Source of the DNA: Sporothrix humicola | Taxonomy: Eukaryota > Ascomycota > Sordariomycetes > Ophiostomatales > Ophiostomataceae | Assembly (NCBI GenBank): GCA_021396245.1 | Contig: WNYE01000029.1 | Span: 124,001 to 188,000, forward strand | Direction of reading: 5' to 3' | Length of the DNA: 64,000 nt | In this document: positions 26,101-36,735 of the stretch, piece after piece | Position numbering within the stretch: position 1 is the stretch's first letter | How the letters are laid out: the number at the start of each line of letters is the position of its first letter | Program-made: the position numbers and the translations under genes | Notes under the pieces: generated by a model | What the model was told of the DNA's origin: nothing | Database searches by the model: none | Seen by the model: only the letters and a program-made list of their open reading frames with translations

Positions 26101-29100
26101 TCAAGCTGAGGTCCGTGACTTCCCTGAAGCTGCACAGAAATCAGCGGCTTGTGTTCGGTAGTCTGCACCGTCTTTGGACCATTTGTGAACCATCTTTGGG
26201 ACTAGCCATTCAGCTAAACAGTTTTGAATCTAGCGCAGGGCTTCGCGCAAATTTGCCGGAGAAGGCGCCAGATTGTGTTCTCACCCCCCACAGGACGATA
26301 ACTGGGGTGTGAAAAAGGTGGAACAATATGTCGTAGATGGGAAGATACTTGCTGGGTGAAAAAGAAAGAAAAAAAAAAGGCAAAATTGTGTCAGGCAGAT
26401 GAGGCATTTGTGCGTTGTGCCTGGCATTTCTTTTCTGATTTTCGATCTGGCAGATGTGAAAGCGGATATGTGTCTGACAGGTTGGACATGTTTGACAAGG
26501 CCATGCTTTTGTTTGTTTTTGTTCCACATCTGCATGTTTGCAAATCGTTTGTCGTCTGGATGCTCGCATAATATTGGTTTATTCTCTCGCCTTTGATTTA
26601 CAATGGCTTGCCAATCAAAATAAGGTTTTGATATGCTCGCTGAAGAACGAAACGTTGTAACGCTGACAAGGTGAACTGGGGCAAAAGGTAACACTCTCGT
26701 CTTGGATCCAGTGAAACACGGCCTTTGGAGGAACTGAAGCAGGGAGAGAGAGAGAGAACTCTCCACTTACAAGTGATCGGCATACAGTGACTCCATAGCG
26801 GAATTACCAGCACCTGTCCGCGCATAATGGGTCAAAAACAAGCAAAAAACAAGCAACCCCAAGAAAACCAAGCACAAAGCTACGCTACGGGGACCAGGGG
26901 AAAATAAAAGGGACGTTGTGCAGTTGGAAACATTGACGAGACCGAAGGCCGGCAGATTCCGAGCTACAGCGTACCCGCCCGGAGCATGTCGTATTTACCG
27001 TGGATCTTTGCGGAGGAGAGATAATCAGTGAATACTGAGTGGGAGAAAGGGACCACCGGGAAAAAGAGACGACAGAAAGAAGGTCACGCGGACGCGGGGG
27101 TTCCGTCTGCAACCTTCCTTTTGGTTCGACAGATCAGCGTCTTTGATCAGCATCCATGGTATCTGATCTTAACAGTCTAATCAGATCCCTGTCTCGTAAA
27201 GACAGACAGTGAGCCCGAAAAAAGGGCAAACGTGAGGTTTGTAGGCTGTGATGGTGTCCTGTTTTGTCTTGTTTGTAAAAAAAGGAATGAATGTCACCCC
27301 CAGCCTTCACAAGGTGTCAGATGCAACAATTTTCAAATGCAAAGCATTTCTACGCATTTCTGCACATTCGGGGCTGTCTCCAAGCTCGACCCAAAATTCT
27401 CCAATGAGAAAACCCACTCGTCTCGGCTCTGGTCTTGGCTTTTTATGTAACGCAGCACCCGGTTGTTTTTAAACTCTGAGCCGTCATTTCATTGGGCAAT
27501 GGTGAATAGAGAATGGCAACAGCCGGCTGACTGGAGATTCTGACTGGAGACGTGACGAGAGTCTGGATGCGTCTGTGGTCAGTGTGCGGTCAATGGTCTG
27601 TGGTGGAACTGCTACTGTGGCGTCTGTCTTTTCTCTTTTCGGGTGACGATGGGGAGACACAAAAACGAGAAAAGAGGCCCCGACGTCGGCATCTTTTTCA
27701 CAGTTTTCTGGCTCTATTTTCTGTGGCATTTTTTCTGTGCGTTCTTTGGCTTCTCTTGACTCGTTTTCTCTTCTCCAACTAGCTGAATCTGGCCTGGGAG
27801 TCGGTTCTGGGTCGTCTGAGTGGGGGGATTCAGTGTTACATTCAGCGTTCTGAATGGGCCACTAAGAATACAGAACCACAGAAGAAGCTTGGTCCCTAAA
27901 AACCAAAACCACGCCAGGCGCGGGAATCCATCTAATCTAATCTGATTGTGGTAAGAGGGGCGAATATAAACGAGGCAACTGGAAAAAGTCGACAGGCAAT
28001 ACACGAAAAAGACCATAAAAATGTGAAGAAAACGACAGCCACAAAAGGCAGAGAATTATCTGATGGAGATGGAACTTGTACCAAGAAACGATGGATCATG
28101 TACCAGTACTCCTACAAACAATTGCCGTGGAAAATGGCACCATGAAACAGGCCACCCTAGCAACAGAGCTAGAACGTAACAGAAACTGATCCAGAACAGC
28201 CCGACGACAAAGGCTTTCTCAAGATTTTATCTGATGCAAACCGGGCTAACTATTCACGTCATAGTGAGGTCTAAACACTCAAATACTCGACACTTACAGG
28301 GACTAAATACAACGCCGGTTGACTTGGTAAACTGCTTGTGTTTGAACAATTTTAACCTGAGCCTGGGTTTTATCTGATTCTTCCATCTACCGGTTCACCT
28401 ATTATATCTGATTTTCTCTGATCGTCGTCCTTACCCTGGACGTACTTTGGTCTTGCTCAACTTTGTACTTGTACATCTTAACTGTACCACGGTAGTATGT
28501 TGATTCCCAGTCTTGTCTTTTTTTACCTCTTCCCTCTTCCTATGCCTATCCACTCTTGACATTCATGGTGAAGATTTTTCTGTGGCGCTTTCCCATGTCC
28601 ATCTGATTAGATTCCATGACGGCCTGGACCAGGGTCTGCCCGGCAGCCACGCCCACCACTTCCCACTCTAGTCCTCTAGCCTCGTCTCGTCCCTCATTTG
28701 CCCTCTGTTGCGGTAATACTTTCTACTGGGTACGTACACAACGTACGTTATTGTCCACGACCGGTTATGACCACACACGACACATCTTGCCTATTTTGCA
28801 CATACTACTTCTGTTCGCAATGGCTGCAATGCCCCTAAACAAAAGCTCCGGCTCGCTCAACAGAATCAAGGATCGACCCGAGCAACTTTGTTCTGTGGTC
28901 CTCTTTGTCCCTCATATTTTGTTCCATACTTTTTTCTCCCTTCGAGTTTCTATACCTGTCCCCAGTTCTGGAGGCTACTTCCTACTTTTACACATGCTCC
29001 TGTCCACTCTGTAAATTGTGTGGCGTTTCATATTTTGTGCCAAAAAGGAAGCACATAATTTTTGTTCGGGTTATCCCGATGCTGTTAAATGGCTGCGAAA

Positions 29101-31023
29101 TACTGAGATAATAATGCACAAAATAACCCAAACAGAAAACACCGAGCAGGAATCAGAAGCTAAACAAATACACCAAGCTTTATCCATGGGGGGGAAGCCA
29201 GGCCAGACCTCGCCGAGTTCGGGATGTTGGCTGCTCCTGCTCACCGGAACTCAAGGTCTGTTCCACAGCATCTGTCATACTGTGTACCTGCTCTGAGTCT
29301 GTTCCCACCACTGTCGATCTCGTAATGGATCTCCTCTTATGGCAGTTAGCCTTGTATCTACTCTGTCTTGACCTGTCTTTCCTCCATATGCCCTGTCATG
29401 TATACCCAGTTACCAGCAGCAAACGTCCAAACCCTCTTTCTCGACCCCCAAAAGCACCCATCTTCCCACTCTCGCCCTGTTTCTTACCCAGCTTTACTGC
29501 ATCCCGGATAGCTTCGGCAGACGGACAGGAAAGGACAAGACGTGGGATACCCAAGTGGGATGGGCAAGGCGTTTTCCTTTTCTCTCTTTTCTCTACTTCT
29601 GTCTCGTGGGATAGACTAAACATGGAAGCGGGCTTGCAGGCTGGCTGGACTTGCCATTTTGTAGAAAGCCATTGACATATCATTACATAACATCGCCAAT
29701 GGCGGGTATCACAAAACAATCATCCTTTCTTGTGGTCACAAAAATATGTGCCTCCCACAAAATGATATCTGGGGATATTGCGGGTGTGAGCCAGCTCTCT
29801 GCTTGTCTGTGCGGTGCATGTCTGGCCTACAAAACGACAAAGAAATCAAATCCGTCTCGTCACGATGGATGGCTAGAGGACCGTGAAAGGAGCACAACCG
29901 AGCGAGCTGCATTTGATTTCTTGGGGGTTCATTCCTTTGATTCTTGTTCACTCGTTTACTTCTTTTTTGTCTTGGGATTCTGCGGCTATTTGCGCGGCAG
30001 GCACGAGTAAAATTCAAGTAAAATGGGCGTGAGAGAAAATGACGATGAAGACTAGACATTCGACAAGCAAGCTATTGCGTAAGAAGGGGGCAGAAACGAG
30101 AAACGACGGGATGCCGAGACGAGGCGAGTCAAGGCATAGCGAGAATTGACGACAGAACGACACAACCGAAGCATGAGCAAATAAGGTTGACAAAAAACGA
30201 GACGATGACAAGATGGAAGTGGGGAACGAAGGGAAAGAAGGGCGTGGTGGGTGATGGGGAGTCGGGCTGGGAAGCTAAGTAGAGAGTGGGCAGTGGGGTG
30301 TAAGTGAGGGAGGGGGTGTAAACGTTGATCTTTTGTCACTTTTTTCTTTTTAAAGAAGAAAAAAGAAAAGAAAATACAGACGAAAGGCCATCCCACTGCA
30401 TTGCTAGCACGCTACATTGTCTCTTTCTGTCCTACTACCAATGGTGACTCGATCATTGGAAGCCATGTGGAGGCGGCTTGCCTCAACCTGCCTCGACTTG
30501 CCTCCAACCCGCACTTACACCTCTGGACTGACCTCTGGACTGGATGTGAGTGTCGATCCGGGTGTTTTACGGCAGTCTCTTCTGTCTTTTGTCTTCTGTC
30601 TCCAGTGTCAGTCTGGCCTTGCCAGCCAACGGGCAGCCGAGGATATCAACACACCGGCTTGTTTTTGGTGTACTTTTTTTTTTCTTTTGATTTTGTTTGA
30701 TTTTCTCTTCATCCTCCATACCCGTCTACCCATCTCCTGGGTCTGTCTGATTTTTCCATCTCTGCAGGTCCTCCACATCCCCATCCATCCGCGTTCCTGG
30801 GTATATATTGGGACATCCTCCATGACACGGTCGATCACTTTGTCTTCTTCCCTTTCTTTTCTTTCCTTCTCATTTTTTTTTGGTACAACGTACATCTCTA
30901 TCACTGTCCTCGCAACGGTCTAGATTACACGATCTACCATCGAGAGACTGAAGTTGCATCTGGTGATACCTGATCGTCGTCACGCACGTTGACATCTTAT
31001 CCTACATTTATCCCCACCCTCCC
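20114..31023. other. Gene-poor region, 10.9 kb
   Basis: No confident gene on either strand: open frames are short, lack codon bias and lack recognisable motifs. Notable items are a C15 run followed by A11 at 21810-21835, a perfect 8-bp hairpin at 25117-25140 (TCCCGTAG / CTACGGGA), a recurring TTATCTGAT word between 22.6 and 28.4 kb, and scattered TACGGAGTA-like words. The base composition is more AT-rich than the flanking gene blocks, but not as extreme as strongly RIP-mutated DNA. It could be decayed repeat sequence or hold unrecognised non-coding RNAs; I cannot tell which. Confidence 0.55.
21810..21835. repeat. Homopolymer pair C15-A11
   Basis: Fifteen C followed by eleven A, preceded by an A-rich AAACAAGAAA segment. 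It is a low-complexity site where sequencing length may be unreliable. Confidence 0.9.
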
Positions 31024-31087
31024 CATTTTCATTTTTATTTTCATTTTTATTTTCATTTTTATTTTCATTTTTATTTTCATTTTTATT
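31024..31087 (+). repeat. Microsatellite of ATTTTC/ATTTTT units
   Basis: Alternating CATTTTTATTTT units repeat about five times just 40 bp upstream of the ferric reductase start, inside its probable 5' leader. The frame is open through it and joined to the gene (alternating Ile-Phe codons from a Met at 30989). However, the ATG at 31127 begins a proper signal peptide and is preferred. Confidence 0.9.
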
Positions 31088-31126
31088 ACATCCCCTTCAC
31101 ATCACACACACATACACGCACACACA

Positions 31127-33661
31127 ATGCTCCCGTCATATACACGGCTTGCGGCCGGCGCGGCCCTGCTCTTTGCAGGCGCTGCCCGTGCCGACTCGCC
31201 GCTCGGCATCATCGCGCCCAAGGAGGAGTGCGGCCTGGTCATGTTTGATATCTACGGCGACTTTGAGTGGCCTGGCGTCGGCTATGGCGACTACTATGGC
31301 GCGCTGTGCCAGAACCCCAACCCGGTCATCAGTATCTATGCCGCCATGTACACCTACTGCAAGGAAGACGAGATCGAGCCCGGCCTGTTTATCATCCGCA
31401 AGTGGTGCAAAGACTACGGCGAGACCGAGCTGGCCGACCCGTCCGAGTATGCGGCCAACCTGACCAAGGAGGCCATTGCCGCGCTGCCCGTCTACAACCA
31501 GGACGATCTCGAGGAGGACTCAAACGTGACGGCGCCGTTCCTGTTCTCGCAGTCGTGGTTCGAGGTGGCCATGAAGTCTGAGCACTCCTGGGACCTCGAG
31601 TACCGTCTGCACGCCGCCTACATGTGAGTGCTCCCATTTTTTTTTTTAATTATTTGGAAAAAGAACTTCGAAAGAAACAAGGGGATTATTGTTTTCTTTT
31701 ATTTCAAAATAAAATCAAAGAATGTCCACTAACATCACAGGTTCGCTGGCTTCGGCTTCTGGGCAATTGTTCTCGCTTTCGGCACCGTCCAGAACATCAT
31801 CTACACCATCATCGAGAGCCGCCAGGGCTATGTCTACGCCGACTCCGAGGGCGCCGGTGCCGCCGGCCGTCCGATTGGCGGCCCCCAAAAGTCCAACATC
31901 TTCGGCCGCGCCGCCGCCATTACCCGCAAGTACTTCACCATGCCCAGCGCCATGCCGCCGTACCACCAGAAGCGCTTCCTGGGCTGCACGATCCCCACGC
32001 GTGCCGAGTCGTTTGTCGTGCTGGCCTACTGGATCATCGGCATCATCCTGAGCGGCGTCAACATCCACGGCTTCAACGGTAACATCTTCTTTGAAAAACC
32101 CTCGTCCGAGATCTGGCGGTACATTGCCGACCGCACCGGCATCCTGTCCTACGGCAATCTGCCGCTGCTCTGGGTCTTCTCGGGCCGCAACAACATCTTC
32201 CTTTGGATGACCGGCTGGAGCTTTGGCACCTTCAACATCTTCCACCGCCACATTGCCCGTCTGGCCACGCTGCAGGCCATCTTCCACTCCATCGGCTACA
32301 CCGCCTACTACTTCCTCGACGGCTATGGCGAGTTTTACTACGAGAACTACGAGGAGCTATGGTGGACCGGCGGTGTCGTCGCCACGGTCATCATGAGCGG
32401 TGTCGTCCTCTTCTCGTTCAGCTACTTCCGCAACAAGCTGTACGAGAACTTTTTGCTCATCCATATTGTCCTCTCGGTTTTGCTGTTGGTCTTCTTGTAT
32501 TATCACACCGCTATCTTCGACCTCGACGAGTACAACTACCCCTTCATCGTCACCACCTGCGTCATCTGGGCCTTTGACCGCCTCATGCGCCTCGTCCGCC
32601 AGCTGTACATCAACATCCACGTCCGTCGCAGCGCCGGCAGCCGCATGCAGACAACAAAGGCCACCGCCACCTGGCACGAGGACGCCAACATGCTCTGCGT
32701 CGACGTCGTGCCCGGCAACGCCAAGCTCTTCCCCGGCCCGGGCCAGCACTATTTCCTGTACCAGCCCCTGCGCTTCTTGGGCTGGGAGAACCACCCCTTC
32801 ACGCTCGCCCACTGGAGCCAGCCCAAATCGCCCTCCGACGACCTGCACCTCCAGTTCTGGGTCCGCCCCTACGACGGCTGGACCAAGAAGCTCGTCAAGG
32901 AGTGCAAGGCCAAGGGCGGCGCCACCCAGACCATTGCCCCGACCATGCTGCTCGAAGGGCCCTACGGCAAGGCCGAGCCCATGCACACGTTCGACCAGCT
33001 TTTGTTGGTTGCTGGTGGCTCGGGTATTGCCGGTGTTTTGCCGTATCTCATCGACTATGTCCGCCGTGTCGAGCGCGGCGCTGCCGAGGGCGCCAACGGC
33101 CGCGTCCCCACGCGCACGCGCAACGTCACGCTCATCTGGGCCGACCGTCGCGAGGAGAACATGCGCCTGGTGGCTGAGACTGTCATGGACGGCTTCCTGA
33201 ACCGCCCAGACATTAACGTGTCCTTCCACCTGACGGGCTCCCAGCAGCCGTCCGCCGATGCTGCCGCTAGCCCGGCCAACGTTTCCTCCACCGCCTCATC
33301 GTCGACCGACGCCGTCGACTCGCCCGTCACCCCCGTCGAGCACTCCTCGGATGCTGATGCTGCTGAGGTCAGCGAGAAGACCGTCATCCAGCTCGACAGC
33401 GAAAAGGGCGGCGTCCTCGAGGACACGACCGCCATCAAGAAGTCCGCCGGCGGCAATGGTTTCCGCGTCCAGGTCGGCCGGCCCGATGTCCTGTCCGTCG
33501 TCCGCAAGCTCGCCCAGAACGTCCAGGGCACCGATGCCCGCCTCGCCGTCATGGTCTGCGGCCCCAACGACCTGGCCGACAACGTGCGCCACGTCGTCGC
33601 CGAGCACATGGAGACGTCGCGCGAGTCGATCAAGTACTTTGAGGAGAGCTTTGGCTGGTAG
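31127..33661 (+). CDS. Ferric/cupric reductase transmembrane component (FRE family)
   Basis: Membrane flavocytochrome of 805 aa that moves electrons from cytosolic NADPH through FAD and two hemes to extracellular Fe(III) or Cu(II). Exons are 31127-31623 and 31741-33661 (donor GTGAGT, acceptor CACAG, a Met codon split by the intron). Visible features are a signal peptide (LAAGAALLFAGAARA), then a Cys-containing luminal segment and a first membrane segment just after the intron. The ferric reductase core carries heme-ligand histidines in FHRHIARLATLQAIFHS and LLIHIVLSVLLLVFLYYH. The cytosolic half has FAD motif NHPFTLAHW, nucleotide motif VAGGSGIAGVLPYL, an acidic Ser/Ala-rich linker coded around 33250-33430, and C-terminal VCGPNDLADNV. 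It converges on IDH1, 379 bp away. Confidence 0.95.
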
Positions 33662-34040
33662 TGTGGGGAGGCCAGACGGGGAGAGGAGAGTCGTCGATCA
33701 GAGTGAAAGTGAATCATGAGCCTTTTGGGCGGCGTTTTGTTTCGGCGTTGCTGCTGAAGTAGCTTCTGCTGTCTTTTTCTGTCTGTGTTTAGGTTTAGTT
33801 CAATCGTTTAAAAGCCAGCAATTGAAATTGAAATTCAAGATCAAAATAAAAATGAAAGTATCCAAGTGATTAGGAGAAATAAAATAATCCAAAGGGCGTG
33901 AATGCAATCCAAAGCATAATGCATAAAGTACTAAATTCGTTTGTCTATATACGCTGGGTGACACGAAAAGGGAAAAGAAAGACGTAGGAAAAGACGAGTG
34001 AAGCAAAAAGCCAAATTAGACAATCGGTATCGACGCCCGC
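33662..34040. other. Convergent 3' intergenic spacer
   Basis: AT-rich spacer between the ends of the ferric reductase and IDH1 genes. It contains a tandem GAAATT motif near 33825 and nothing else recognisable. Confidence 0.6.
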
Positions 34041-35350
34041 TTACTGGGTCTCCATCTTGTCCAGGATGGCCTTGGTGAACTCGTGCGTCGTGGCAACACC
34101 GCCCATGTCGCGCGTGCGCACCTTGCCCTCCGCAATCACGGCGTAGATGCTCTTGGAGATGCGGTTGGCGTGCTCGTCCAGGCCCAGGTGGCGCAGCAGC
34201 ATCGAGCCCGACAGGATCAGCGCCGTCGGGTTGGCCTGGTCCTTGCCCTTGATGTCCAGGCCGACGTGACGGCAGCCAGGCTCAAAGACGGCAACGTCGC
34301 GGCCCATGTTGCAGCCAGGCACAATGCCGGGGCCGCCGACCAGCGCGGCGCCAATGTTGGACAGAATGCCGCCGTACAGGTTGGGCATCACCAGCACGTC
34401 AAACTGCTGCGGGCGGCTGACGCACTGCATGCTGGCGTTGTCGACAATCATGTCGTTGGCCTCGAGCGTCGGGAACTCCTTGGCCGTCTCGTGGAACGTG
34501 CTGCGGAACAGGCCGTCCGCCAGCTTCATGATGTTGGCCTTGTGGATGCACGTCACCTTGTTGCGGTTGTTGGCCAGCGCGAAGCTGAAGGCGAACTTGG
34601 CAATGCGCTCCGACTTGGCACGCGTGATGATCTTGAGCGACTCGACAACGCCCGGCACGCTCTGGTGCTCGAGACCAGAGTACTCGCCCTCGGTGTTCTC
34701 GCGGATGATGCACAGGTCGACGTTCTCGTGTCGCGTCTTGTAGCCGGGGATGTTCTTGATCAGCGAGATCGACGCGTAAATGTCCAGCTCCTGGCGCATG
34801 GCCACGTTGAAGCTCTGGTGGCCCGACCGCGAGATGGGCGTGTGTAGGATGCCCTTGAGGCCCAGCTTGTTGCGCCGCAGCGACGCCACCGACTCCTTGA
34901 ACAGATCCTCCGTGCGGCCCGTCGGCGTCGCCGTGTCCACGCCCGTCACCTCGATCTGCTCCCACTCGATCGGCACGTTGTCGGCCTTGAAGATCGTCTT
35001 GACGCTCTCGGCAACCTCTGCACCGATACCGTCGCCGGGAATCAGCGTCACTGTGTACTTGCCGCCATACTTGGTGGGTTTGAAGATGTCCGACTGGACA
35101 GTCGCGAACGAACGAGCGGCCGTGGGGGCGGGGGTAGCAGCAGCCCGGAAGAGGGACTGGGAGTGTTAGTTTTGGAGGAAGGCATTCGAGGCAAGCGGAA
35201 ATGCTAGCTGAATCGTGGTGTCGTTATCGTGTCGATCGAATCGTGAAAACATCGCCAAGTTCGATCCAGCCAGATTCCACTCCAACTTTAGCATGTGAAA
35301 GCCAGAGATAAGCTTACCTGGGCTGCGCGGGCAGAGCGCTGGGACATCAT
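34041..35350 (-). CDS. IDH1: Isocitrate dehydrogenase [NAD] subunit 1, mitochondrial
   Basis: Regulatory subunit of the NAD-dependent isocitrate dehydrogenase of the TCA cycle, mitochondrial matrix, 382 aa (usual length for fungi). Exon 1 is 35318-35350 and encodes the first 11 residues (two tandem Met codons). Intron 35157-35317 has a GTAAGC donor, a CTAAC branch site and a CCCAG acceptor. Exon 2 is 34041-35156. The N-terminus is Arg/Ala/Ser-rich without acids, as expected for mitochondrial import. The family motifs are TLIPGDGIGAEV, the substrate-region RSGHQSFNVAMRQELD, CIIRENTEGEYSGLEH, and NLYGGILSNIGAALVGGPG. It is divergent from the GH13 gene. Confidence 0.97.
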
Positions 35351-36735
35351 GGTTGTGGTCGAGAACGGGCGCAGGAAAACAATCGAGGGAGGGGAGGGGA
35401 TCAGAGGGAAGAGCACAGCTCAATTTGTCGATGGATTCACAAAGTGGTGATGTTTTTGTTGTGTTCGTGGCAAAAGCAAGAGCAAAATCTGAGCGGGAAA
35501 AAAAAATAAGAGAAATAAAGGCCAAAAAGGTCAAAGGGAGGAAAGTACGCTGTAACTTTATCTGCAAGGAAGGCGGGAATGGCGCTGATTGTTACGTCGC
35601 TCCTGCCTTGTCTGTCAACTAAAACACTAAAACCTCGAATTTACTGGGGCGGCCTGAGACGGGGAGACCGCGAAATGCCGCACTTGCTGCTTGAGTTTAT
35701 GAGAAGTTTTGCCCAAAAAGGTGGCCCGTTTCGGCGTAAAGCCTGCCGATAAGGATCTTGCAGCTGGCAACAGCTGGCGGACTCTGGTCAAAGTGGGTCT
35801 TATCGCCTACAATAGGTCTAGCGTCGGTCGTTGATGACTGCCCCGACCAATCTCCGCCGTAATCCGTCCTGCCTCGAACAAAGCCGAAGCAAGAACGAGC
35901 GAAAAAAAGTAACAAAAGCAAGAGAAAGAGCGACTAATTTTTTTTTACAGTGGAATGAGCTGCTCGCCGCAGCTTCCGTATTGGGGTAACATTTCTCCAA
36001 CAGAAACCGCGAAGCCGCGACAAAGCTCCTTCCTTTTTGTTCTTGTTTTGCCTTTGTTTTTTCTCAGATCTTGCCCCTGAATGTATTTCCGCATTTTGCG
36101 ACATCCGTAGATGCTTCATTTCGTAGACTCGCAAACACACCCAACTTCACTCAACAACGCCAATTGATACCACGTACGACGTACGTCGTCATTGTCTGCC
36201 CCTCAACCCCTCCTGGCCTTGCGCATTCCCCATCCCAGTGGCTGCCCCCATTACGCCTTACCCAATACGGCGAGCTTTGCCAGCGATAATGACATCAGCC
36301 AATTGTTGTGCAACGACACTTATCGCGTCAAGCCTGTTCTGTTGACTTTATCGCTCACACCAATGCATTCTGCAGGAGCTGAAGACGTTGCAGCATCGTC
36401 CAATTGAAAACGAGTTCAACGCCGATGGAAAACAGCAGCCTCGAGAGACCGGTCAATATTGCGACCTCTTTGGGAATTGAATTTTAAGAAAAAAACATCA
36501 TCATCGTTGACACAGGAGCTCTCTGACTGGTCGAAGCCAGCTGTCTGCAAATATGAATTGCGGCAAAGCAAACTTGGCGCACCTGCGCACCCAACACACA
36601 GCGTCCAGAAAAACGGGAGACGGCTGAAAAGCAAGCTGCGACACGAACTTCCATAAAAAGGTCAATGGTCCGACAATTCTCCTCAAAGACAACAAAGATC
36701 TGTAGCAAGTCGCTGCATCTACAGGTTTGACCACC
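35351..36735. other. Divergent promoter region IDH1 / GH13 gene
   Basis: 1.4 kb without a supported gene, presumably holding both promoters. A near-palindromic ACGTACGACGTACGT sequence lies around 36172-36186. Confidence 0.5.

Noticed and set aside
20114..31000. Transposon remnants
   Set aside because: No transposase or reverse transcriptase fragment, terminal repeat or target duplication could be recognised, so no mobile element is called.
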